DNA of 8,621 nucleotides, taken from NCBI GenBank assembly GCA_035646975.1, contig DASROJ010000244.1, positions 1-8,621 of the forward strand, written 5' to 3'. The number at the start of each line of letters is the position of its first letter. The stretch's first letter is position 1. This stretch comes from DASROJ01 sp035646975 (lineage in GTDB: Bacteria; Acidobacteriota; Polarisedimenticolia; JACPZX01; DASXTC01). Positions 1 to 6,036 of the stretch are shown piece by piece. The notes below the pieces were generated by a model. The model made no database searches and had not been told where the DNA came from. It worked only from the letters and a program-made list of their open reading frames with translations. The translations under genes were made by a program, and so were the position numbers.

Positions 1-728
1 CCCTGGAGCAAACGCTTGCCGCCACCATCGAGTCGGCGCGCGAACGCTGGCGCGCCGCCATCGAGACGTCCACGCGGCTGATCGACGACGAGCGTGAACG
101 GTTCATCGCGGGCATCAAGGACCGCGCGGTCGAGCTGCAGGTCCGCTCGGAGGCCCGGCGGCAGTCACGCTCGCTTCGCGATCAGCTCGAGCAGGTGATC
201 GCTCCTCTGGCGCCGCAGTCCACGCCGCTGGCCGACCCCCCCGGTGCCGCCGCGATCCGGCCGGGCATGCGCGTGAGGCTGTCCGGCATGCAAGGCACAC
301 GCGAGAGCGCCACGGTCGAGTCGGTGGATGCGAAGGGGCGCGCCGAAGTGCTGGTACGGGGAAAACGGATGACCGTCGCCGTGAAGAATCTCTCACCGAT
401 GGAGGCGGACTCCGCTGAGCGAGGAAGACTCGCCTGGACTCTTCCCCCGGGCGTGAAGTACCAGCGATCGGACAAGGACAACGCGCCCGCCGAGATCAAC
501 CTCATCGGGGCCCGGGTGGAGGAAGCCCTCGAACGGCTCGACAAGTTCCTCGACGACGCCTTTCTCGCGGGTCACACGCAGGTGCGCATCGTGCACGGTC
601 ATGGAACCGGCCGGCTGCGCGCCGCCCTGCAACGGATGCTGGCGGATCATCCCCACGTCGAGTCGTATACCGCGGCAGAAGAGCGCTCGGGAGGCACCGG
701 GGCCACCGTCGCGAACCTGCGCAGCTGA
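1..728 (+). CDS. mutS2: MutS2 family protein, C-terminal part (KOW-like and Smr domains), 5' end outside window
   Basis: The frame is open from base 3 to the TGA at 726-728, giving 241 residues of a protein that starts outside the window. Residues about 1-68 are charged and helical, like the coiled linker after the MutS2 ATPase. Residues about 85-135 (IRPGMRVRLSG to VKNLSPME) fit the KOW-like beta domain. Residues about 163-241 are a Smr domain, with INLIGARVEEAL, the HGHGTG motif at 198-203 (bases 594-611) and a GGTGATVANL ending. MutS2 is not a mismatch-repair protein. Family members suppress recombination by Smr nuclease action on branched DNA, and in Bacillus the protein also acts on collided ribosomes. 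The usual LDLRG motif reads INLIG here, so the Arg is missing. The ATPase part is not visible, but the KOW-Smr order makes MutS2 much more likely than a stand-alone Smr protein. Confidence 0.93.
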   Translation, partial: LEQTLAATIESARERWRAAIETSTRLIDDERERFIAGIKDRAVELQVRSEARRQSRSLRDQLEQVIAPLAPQSTPLADPPGAAAIRPGMRVRLSGMQGTRESATVESVDAKGRAEVLVRGKRMTVAVKNLSPMEADSAERGRLAWTLPPGVKYQRSDKDNAPAEINLIGARVEEALERLDKFLDDAFLAGHTQVRIVHGHGTGRLRAALQRMLADHPHVESYTAAEERSGGTGATVANLRS

Positions 729-743
729 GAGGTCCGCCCGGTG

Positions 744-772
744 TGGTGATCGCCGGGAGCGTCTGTTACGAT
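744..772 (+). promoter_or_regulatory. possible promoter of the FIST gene, giving a leaderless or near-leaderless transcript
   Basis: An extended -10-like element, TG-T-TACGAT (hexamer at 767-772, four of six matches to TATAAT), lies 6 bases before the ATG at 779. A poor -35-like TGGTGA (744-749) sits 17 bases upstream of the hexamer. Initiation at the usual distance would fall at or next to the ATG, and no Shine-Dalgarno sequence precedes that ATG. This is pattern matching only. The gene could also be read through from mutS2. Confidence 0.25.
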
Positions 773-778
773 ACCTGG

Positions 779-1981
779 ATGATTCGCGCGGCCACCGGAC
801 TCTCCTCGGGCAAGGATCCCATCAAGTGCGCGGAAGAAGCGGCGCGCTCATCCATCGGCAGACTCGAATCGATGGGCGCGGCGAGCGCCGACGCCGTGCT
901 CGTGTTCACCTCCGGGGAGGCCAGCGGTTCGTTCGTCCCGATGCTGCACTCGATCCGCGCGATTTGCGGGACCGGGAGCGTGGCCGGATGCAGCGGCGCC
1001 GGCGTGCTCACGGAAGCCGGGGAGATCGAAGGAGAGAACGCGGTGGCGGTGCTCTCGCTGGCTTCCGACACGATGCGGGCGACTCCCTTCTTCGTGCGCG
1101 ATCTCAAGGGCCGGGACGCCGATGCGGGCCGGGAGATCGGCCGCGTCGTCCGGCCGCTGCTGTCGGACAACGCGCTGCTGGTGGTTTTCTTCGATGCGCT
1201 CGCGTGCAACCCGGAGCTGATGTTCGGGGGACTGCACGAGGTCGCCGGGCCGGTGCCGGTGGTCGGCGGCGGGGCGGCATCGGGAGAAAGCTCGGGCAGC
1301 ATCACGCACCAGTTCTGCGGCGGTGAGGCGATGTCCAACGCCGTGAGCGGTGTCGTGCTGACCGGGGCCATCGTCTCGTCGGTCGGTGTCACGCAGTCCT
1401 GCCTGCCGGTGGGCCGGCCATGGCGCGTGACGGGCGCGAAGGGCAATGCCATCCAGACCCTGGATGGCCAACCCGCGGTGAGGGCGCTCATCGAATGCCT
1501 CGCGGGGCCCGGCCGGGAGATATCCCAGGACCTTCATCGTCTGGCCCCGCATCTTTTCGTGGCCTTTCCTTCCGTGGCGGGCCGGGAGATGAAACGGGGA
1601 CAGTATCTCGTGCGCAGCATCCTCGGAGTGGATCCGGATGACGGTTCGGTCTTCGTCGGCCGCCAGATCACGGAAGGCGAGACCATCAGCTTCGCGCTTC
1701 GCGATCCGGATGGCGCCCGCGATGATCTCAAGGCGATGATCGAGGAGAGTGTCCCGGTGGCGGGCCGCCCCGACATCGGTCTCTACTTCAACTGCTGCGC
1801 GCGCGGCCGGGGCCTCTACGGTCTGCCGGACATCGACACCGCCTTCATTCACAATGCCTTTTCGCACCTGCCCCTGGCCGGCTTCTTCGGCTATGCAGAG
1901 GTCGCTTCGCTGCGCGGACGCGCCCGGCTGCACAACTACGCCGGGGTCATGCTGCTTGTTTCCGAGTCACCTTCCTGTTGA
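779..1981 (+). CDS. stand-alone FIST domain protein (FIST_N plus FIST_C)
   Basis: The product is 400 residues, made almost entirely of a FIST domain (about 25-225) followed by FIST_C (about 230-380). Visible hallmarks are the opening AATGLSSG, the small-residue loop VAGCSGAGVLTEAGEIEG (68-85), VVGGGAASGE (161-170), and the FIST_C block FNCCARGRGLYG (337-348) followed by FSHLPLAGFFGYAEVA (361-376) and LHNYAGVMLLV. FIST domains are predicted small-ligand sensors, usually fused to or near kinases, chemoreceptors or GGDEF domains. This one has no output domain, signal peptide or membrane segment, so it is probably cytosolic and would act through a partner. The ATG at 779 is chosen because family members begin close to the AATGLS strand. 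A GTG at 743, with AGAGG 10 bases upstream, would add 12 residues unlike the family. The gene lies 50 bp after mutS2 and 34 bp before ftcD, consistent with co-transcription with ftcD. The ligand is unknown. Confidence 0.87.
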   Translation: MIRAATGLSSGKDPIKCAEEAARSSIGRLESMGAASADAVLVFTSGEASGSFVPMLHSIRAICGTGSVAGCSGAGVLTEAGEIEGENAVAVLSLASDTMRATPFFVRDLKGRDADAGREIGRVVRPLLSDNALLVVFFDALACNPELMFGGLHEVAGPVPVVGGGAASGESSGSITHQFCGGEAMSNAVSGVVLTGAIVSSVGVTQSCLPVGRPWRVTGAKGNAIQTLDGQPAVRALIECLAGPGREISQDLHRLAPHLFVAFPSVAGREMKRGQYLVRSILGVDPDDGSVFVGRQITEGETISFALRDPDGARDDLKAMIEESVPVAGRPDIGLYFNCCARGRGLYGLPDIDTAFIHNAFSHLPLAGFFGYAEVASLRGRARLHNYAGVMLLVSESPSC

Positions 1982-2004
1982 CGATGGACCGAATCGACTC
2001 CGCG

Positions 2005-2015
2005 GGGGAGAGGAG
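2005..2015 (+). promoter_or_regulatory. ribosome binding site of ftcD
   Basis: A purine-rich stretch, GGGGAGAGGAG, ends directly at the ATG at 2016. GGGGAG (2005-2010) is 5 bases from the ATG. This fixes the start at 2016, although the frame stays open back to 1749. The upstream extension would lie inside the FIST coding region and reads as low-complexity Arg/Ala/Thr sequence. Confidence 0.75.
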
Positions 2016-3683
2016 ATGAGACTGGTCGAGTGCGTACCGAACTTCAGCGAAGGGCGTGACAGGAGGGTGATCGACGCGATCGCCGCGGTGATCGCGTCGG
2101 TGGACGGGGTGCGTCTGCTCGACGTCGACCCCGGGATGGCCACCAACAGGACGGTTTTCACATTCGTGGGCCCGGCGCAGGCCGTGGCGCAGGCGGCCTT
2201 TCTCTCGATCGAGCTGTCGGCGACGCTCATCGACATGCGCGCGCACAAAGGAGCGCATCCCCGGATAGGCGCCGCCGACGTCGTCCCGTTCGTTCCGCTG
2301 GGCGCCACGACGATGCAGGAGTGCGTCGAGCTTGCCGAAAGACTCGCTCGGCGGGTCGGCGACGAGCTGAAGATTCCCGTCTACCTGTACGAAGCGGCAG
2401 CCTCGCGGCCGGAGCGCAGGAGCCTGTCGGAGATCCGGAAAGGGGAGTACGAAGGGCTGCCCGACAGGCTGAAACATCCGGATTGGGCGCCCGACTTCGG
2501 TCCGGCCCGGTCGCACGCGCGCGCCGGGGCCGTCGTGATCGGCGCGCGCGAGTTCCTGATCGCCTTCAACGTCAACCTCAACACTCGTGATCGGAAGCTG
2601 GCGAATGTCATCGCCCAGAACATCCGCGAGACCGGCCGGCCGAAACGCGGCCCCGACGGAAAGGTCTTGAAGGATTCCGGCGGCCAGACCGTCACCGAGG
2701 CGGGCCCGTCGATGCTTCCTGCGACCCGCGCCACGGGATGGTACATCGAGGAGTACGGCCGGGCCCAGGTGTCGATCAACCTGACCGACTACAGGACGAC
2801 GCCACCGCACCGGGCGTTCGCCGCGGTGGAAGCCGAGGCGGCGAAAATCGGTTTGCGTGTCACGGGAAGCGAGGTGGTCGGGCTCATCCCGCTCGAAGCG
2901 ATCCGCATGGCGGGGCGGGACGCGCTGCTGCGGCAGGGCAAGTCTCCCGCGGCGTCGGACGCCGAGCTGCTGCACTTGGCGCGCATGACGCTGGGTCTTG
3001 ACGAGGTGTCCGACTTCGATCCGGACAAGAAGGTCATCGAACGCAGCGTGGCGCCGCCCGGGCCCCTGGCACGAGGCACCGTGGAGGCCCTTGCCGGCAA
3101 CGTGTCGTCCGCGACACCCGCGCCGGGCGGCGGCAGCGTGGCAGCGCTGTGCGGCTCGCTGTCGGCGGCGCTGACGGCCATGGTCGCGGGCATCAGCTAC
3201 GAACACAATGGATTCGAGTCCCGGCGCGAAAGCCTGGCACAGCTGGGCGCGGAGGCCCAGTCCCTCTGCACGGAGATGCTCGCGGCGATGGACGAGGACA
3301 CCGCCGCGTTCAACCGGCTGATGGAGGCGAACAGGCGGCCCCGCGCGACCGAACAGGACCGTCTGGCGCGCGAGGAAGCGATACGCGAGGCGACACGCGG
3401 CGCCATCGATGTGCCGCTCGCCGTGATGAAGCAGGCGTTGCGCGCCCTGGAGCTTGCCGAGCTGATCGCCAGACAGGGCGCCCAGACCGCGTTGAGCGAC
3501 GCGGGGGTTGCCGCGCTGGCCGCCGCCGCCGCGGTGGAGGGGGCCTACTACAACGTGCGGATCAATCTGCGCGGTCTGGCCGATCCTTCGGCCCCGTCGA
3601 TAAAGGCTGAGGCCACCGCGTTGATGGCGCGCATGGCGGAAGTGCAAAAACGCGTCGGCGGCCTGATGACGCAGGCTCTCTAG
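2016..3683 (+). CDS. ftcD: bifunctional glutamate formimidoyltransferase / formimidoyltetrahydrofolate cyclodeaminase
   Basis: The 555-residue product is close to the 541 of the human enzyme. It transfers the formimino group of N-formimino-L-glutamate to tetrahydrofolate, releasing glutamate. It then deaminates 5-formimino-THF to 5,10-methenyl-THF and ammonia, the last steps of one histidine-degradation route. The transferase N-terminal subdomain is about 1-178 (LVECVPNFSEGRD at 3-15; KGAHPRIGAADVVPF at 78-92). H81 aligns with the catalytic His82 of the pig enzyme. The second transferase subdomain is about 179-330 (FLIAFNVNLNT at 180-190; QVSINLTDY at 251-259). The cyclodeaminase is about 348-555, with ATPAPGGGSVAAL (366-378) and DAGVAALAAAAAVEGAYYNV (495-514). 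Both halves look intact. The gene lies 34 bp downstream of the FIST gene, and no hutH, hutU or hutI gene is visible. The stop is 7 bases from the stop of the converging SDR gene. Confidence 0.96.
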   Translation: MRLVECVPNFSEGRDRRVIDAIAAVIASVDGVRLLDVDPGMATNRTVFTFVGPAQAVAQAAFLSIELSATLIDMRAHKGAHPRIGAADVVPFVPLGATTMQECVELAERLARRVGDELKIPVYLYEAAASRPERRSLSEIRKGEYEGLPDRLKHPDWAPDFGPARSHARAGAVVIGAREFLIAFNVNLNTRDRKLANVIAQNIRETGRPKRGPDGKVLKDSGGQTVTEAGPSMLPATRATGWYIEEYGRAQVSINLTDYRTTPPHRAFAAVEAEAAKIGLRVTGSEVVGLIPLEAIRMAGRDALLRQGKSPAASDAELLHLARMTLGLDEVSDFDPDKKVIERSVAPPGPLARGTVEALAGNVSSATPAPGGGSVAALCGSLSAALTAMVAGISYEHNGFESRRESLAQLGAEAQSLCTEMLAAMDEDTAAFNRLMEANRRPRATEQDRLAREEAIREATRGAIDVPLAVMKQALRALELAELIARQGAQTALSDAGVAALAAAAAVEGAYYNVRINLRGLADPSAPSIKAEATALMARMAEVQKRVGGLMTQAL

Positions 3684-3690
3684 GAGACCG
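3684..3690. other. 7-bp convergent junction with no visible terminator
   Basis: The ftcD stop (3681-3683) and the SDR stop (3691-3693, minus strand) face each other across seven bases. There is no GC hairpin followed by a T run in the junction or in the gene ends around it. The two transcripts would overlap unless ended by Rho or by a signal inside the coding sequence. Confidence 0.6.
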
Positions 3691-4602
3691 TCACACGCCG
3701 GCGCCGCGCGGAGTCATCACGCGCCCCAGAATCCAGTCGGTCAGGGAAGGCGACAGGCTGTCGAGCAGAAGCAGCGCGCGCCCCGACACCGTGATGACCG
3801 TGTCGCGTCTGCCGCTGCGCGCTGCCCCCAGCATGCGCCGCGCCACCGCTTCGGCCGGCATCGGCCCGAGCAGTCCGGTGCGTCCGATGCCTGGCAGCGT
3901 TGCCCTGGGTGCGGTGCCCTCCGTCGCTCCAGGGCCTCCCGTAACCGGCGCCGGCCCCCCGCGTGACGCATCGCGCAGGATCGAATTCTGCGAGAACTCC
4001 GTTGCGGTGAGACCCGGGTAGATCATCTGCACCCGGACGCCGGCTCGCGCCACTTCGACCCTCAGCGCGTCGGCCAGCCCGCCCAGGGCGAACTTCGTGG
4101 CGCAGTATCCCGCGTAGCCGGGCACCGATCGCCTGCCGAGGATCGAGGAGACGATCTGGATCAGACCGGACCCACGCTCCAGCATCGAGGGCAGGCTGCG
4201 CTGCACGCACCGGAGGACGCCGTGAAAGTTGACCTCGAACACGCGTCGCACGGCATCATCGGGCAGGTCCTTCACCGGACTGTAGAGCCCGACCCCCGCG
4301 TTGCAGATCAGGATGTCGAGGCGTCCGAATCTTTCCAGTGTCCGGTCCACCAGCGCCTGCACATCGTCGTCACGCGTCACATCGGCGGGCACGACCAGCG
4401 GGGCGGCGGGTCCCCGGGGGAGTGCGGAAGTGGCCGGAAAGGCGGAGATTTCAGCGGCGAGATCCCGCAGACGCGCCTCGTTGCGGGAGGCAAGCACCAC
4501 GCGGGCTCCCGCGCGGGCGAACTCGCGGGCAGCCGCCCGGCCGATGCCGGACGACGCGCCCGTGATCATCGTGACGGACCCTTCCACAGGCGGCAGGGAC
4601 AT
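3691..4602 (-). CDS. short-chain dehydrogenase/reductase (classical SDR), substrate unknown
   Basis: The 303-residue protein has the complete classical SDR signature. TGASSGIG (14-21) is the NAD(P)-binding glycine motif, and CNAG is at 100-103. The catalytic tetrad reads N125 (in EVNFHG), S153, Y166 and K170 (YCATK), with the usual 13-residue Ser-Tyr spacing. YPGLTATEF (195-203) follows as the usual PG motif. The basic residue after the second strand (ASRNEARL, 38-45) suggests NADPH preference, by inference. The C-terminal tail (about 247-303; PAEAVARRML, LLLLDSLSPSLTDWILGR) resembles the membrane-proximal tails of the DltE/DHRS7-like SDR group. Residues about 212-243 form a Gly/Pro/Thr-rich stretch where the substrate loop normally lies. 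No clear Shine-Dalgarno precedes the ATG. The gene starts 19 bp after the stop of the J-domain gene and may be the last of that operon. The substrate cannot be read from the sequence. Confidence 0.92.
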   Translation of the reverse strand: MSLPPVEGSVTMITGASSGIGRAAAREFARAGARVVLASRNEARLRDLAAEISAFPATSALPRGPAAPLVVPADVTRDDDVQALVDRTLERFGRLDILICNAGVGLYSPVKDLPDDAVRRVFEVNFHGVLRCVQRSLPSMLERGSGLIQIVSSILGRRSVPGYAGYCATKFALGGLADALRVEVARAGVRVQMIYPGLTATEFSQNSILRDASRGGPAPVTGGPGATEGTAPRATLPGIGRTGLLGPMPAEAVARRMLGAARSGRRDTVITVSGRALLLLDSLSPSLTDWILGRVMTPRGAGV

Positions 4603-4609
4603 GCCGGAG

Positions 4610-4615
4610 TGTATA
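4610..4615 (-). promoter_or_regulatory. possible -10 element of the SDR gene
   Basis: On the minus strand TATACA lies seven bases before the SDR ATG (4602), inside the 19-bp gap after the J-domain gene. The hexamer 17 bases upstream (TCTTCA) is a poor -35. With no Shine-Dalgarno before the ATG, a leaderless start is possible, but read-through from the upstream operon is just as plausible. Confidence 0.25.
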
Positions 4616-4621
4616 CCGCGG

Positions 4622-6025
4622 TCACTCCTTCTTGAAGAGCCCGCCGAGCAGTCCCGTGCCGGTGTCTTCCTTGCCGCGTCCCAGGGCGGCGAGCGCCTCC
4701 TGGTTGTCGGGCTCCCAGCGCAGCACCGCCTCGAACATCTCCAGGGCGCGACGACTCAGCCCGCCCTTCTGGTAGATTCTTGCCAGCTCGAGATAGCTCC
4801 TGGCCGAGCTCGGATTCAGCTTGATCGCCTGCAGGAGACTCTCTTCGGCCTTTTTCCTCCAGCGCGGGTTCTGTCCCTGGCAGACGCCCAGGTGATGGAA
4901 GTACTCGGCGCGGGAGGGGTCGTTCTGAACGGCGATCTCGTACATCCGGATCGCCTCGAACAGCTTGCCGGCTTCGGCCTCCTTGCGGCCGCGAAGATAC
5001 GAATCGCGGGCCACCGCGATCCGGTCCTGGGCGGAAGGCTTTCTGCGCCCTGCCATCCTGTCGGACAGCTCCTTGTCGTACTCGGCCCGAAGCTCCGGAT
5101 GACTCAACGTGTTGTAGGCGTCGGTGATGATGGCGAACATTCCCTCGAGCTCGCGATGCATGTCCGACAGATGCGGTCTGATCAGCCGATCGGGATGGTA
5201 CAGGCGCGCGAGCTGGTAGTAGGCGTGCCGGATGGCCGACTCATCCGCGGTGCGTTCGACTCCCAGCACGGTGTACAGATCCTGTCCCGCCACATCGCGG
5301 CAGCGGGATTGCAGCTCCTCGCGGTGCTTCTGCTCCTCGGGCGTGTACCTGGCGCCACCCGGCGCCGTCTTCGTCAGGAACTTGTCGAGCAGGGAAATCG
5401 CGCCGCCCGGGGCCGGGGTGATGTCGCTGCCGGGCAGGGTCGCCGGCGATGCCAGCATGCCCACGGCGCGAAGCGAGAATATCGCCCGGAGCGTCTCCAG
5501 CTCGGCCAGCGGCGAGGTGCTGATGACCTGTTCCAGGGTGAGCGTGCCGTCGGCGCGCGACAGCAGGAATCCTTCGACCGAGCCCAGCGCGGCGTGCGGT
5601 TTCGACACCGGGGGGCGATCGGATGGCTTGAGCCGGTCGGCGTCCTGGATCCGCAGCTGTGTCCTGAGCCAGTCGATGTCCTCGATGTGCCGGCAGAGAT
5701 CGATCGCCAGGTCGGCAGCGGTGGGAGCACCGGCGGCGGCTGCGACGATCATGTCGATCTCAACCGGCTCGAACAAAGGCGTGGCGCCGCTCGAGGCGGC
5801 CGCCAGCGCGCTGCGGCCGATGGCGGGCCGGAGCTTCGACAGGTCGGTGTCCCCGGCGCTCTCGGCGATCTTGCAGGCGGACAGCACGCCCTTGTGGAAC
5901 ACCAGGATCCCGCCGGCCTCCCGCTGCCGCTCGTCGAGCAGCACGCGGCCGCTGCGACCCAGCCGCGCGATCCCGCCGAGGATCCCGACCATCCTGGAAG
6001 CATACGAAGCGCCCAATTCCGTCAT
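4622..6025 (-). CDS. J-domain protein with PATAN-like N-terminus and C-terminal TPR repeats
   Basis: The 467-residue product has no signal peptide or membrane segment and should be cytoplasmic. Residues about 10-110 look like a PATAN/DUF4388-type domain (GRSGRVLL, then GGILVFHKGVLSACKI at 38-53). Residues about 145-192 (EGFLLSRADGTLTLEQVI, then LRAIFSLRAVGML) match the small winged-helix-like module that often follows PATAN in Myxococcota and Acidobacteriota proteins. Residues about 248-320 are a J domain (DLYTVLGV, HPD at 277-279, DAYNTLSHPELRAEYD), so it should stimulate an Hsp70/DnaK ATPase. Residues about 340-450 hold three TPR-like units (MYEIAVQNDPSRAEYFHHLG; AIKLNPSSARSYLELARIY; AVLRWEPDNQEALAALG). 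The zinc-finger and CTD domains of DnaJ are absent, so it is a specialised type C J protein. It lies 11 bp downstream of the peptidase-MA gene. The N-terminal domain call is the least certain part. Confidence 0.88.
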   Translation of the reverse strand: MTELGASYASRMVGILGGIARLGRSGRVLLDERQREAGGILVFHKGVLSACKIAESAGDTDLSKLRPAIGRSALAAASSGATPLFEPVEIDMIVAAAAGAPTAADLAIDLCRHIEDIDWLRTQLRIQDADRLKPSDRPPVSKPHAALGSVEGFLLSRADGTLTLEQVISTSPLAELETLRAIFSLRAVGMLASPATLPGSDITPAPGGAISLLDKFLTKTAPGGARYTPEEQKHREELQSRCRDVAGQDLYTVLGVERTADESAIRHAYYQLARLYHPDRLIRPHLSDMHRELEGMFAIITDAYNTLSHPELRAEYDKELSDRMAGRRKPSAQDRIAVARDSYLRGRKEAEAGKLFEAIRMYEIAVQNDPSRAEYFHHLGVCQGQNPRWRKKAEESLLQAIKLNPSSARSYLELARIYQKGGLSRRALEMFEAVLRWEPDNQEALAALGRGKEDTGTGLLGGLFKKE

Positions 6026-6027
6026 CG

Positions 6028-6032
6028 CCTCC
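6028..6032 (-). promoter_or_regulatory. ribosome binding site of the J-domain gene
   Basis: GGAGG lies in the 11-bp gap between the peptidase-MA stop (6037-6039) and the ATG at 6025. Only two bases separate it from the ATG, which is short. An in-frame ATG at codon 12 is the alternative start and would still leave all recognisable domains intact. Confidence 0.5.
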
Positions 6033-6036
6033 GGTG

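Noticed and set aside
601..1326. 241-codon plus-strand frame across the end of mutS2 and start of the FIST gene
   Set aside because: It is Arg-rich and out of frame with two genes that have recognisable domains, so it is a shadow frame.
848..1933. 361-codon minus-strand open frame opposite the FIST gene
   Set aside because: It shows no domain or start signal, while the plus strand has clear FIST and FIST_C motifs.
1749..2015. Upstream extension of the ftcD frame into the FIST gene
   Set aside because: It reads as Arg/Ala/Thr-rich shadow sequence. FtcD homology and a strong ribosome binding site both begin at 2016.
3512..3545. Run of GCC/GCG codons resembling a simple repeat
   Set aside because: It encodes the Ala-rich helix of the cyclodeaminase (DAGVAALAAAAAVEGA), which is normal for the family.
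1947..3647. 566-codon open frame on the minus strand opposite ftcD
   Set aside because: It is rich in Arg/His/Gly and has no recognisable domain. It lies wholly opposite an intact, well-conserved enzyme, a common result of GC-rich codon bias.
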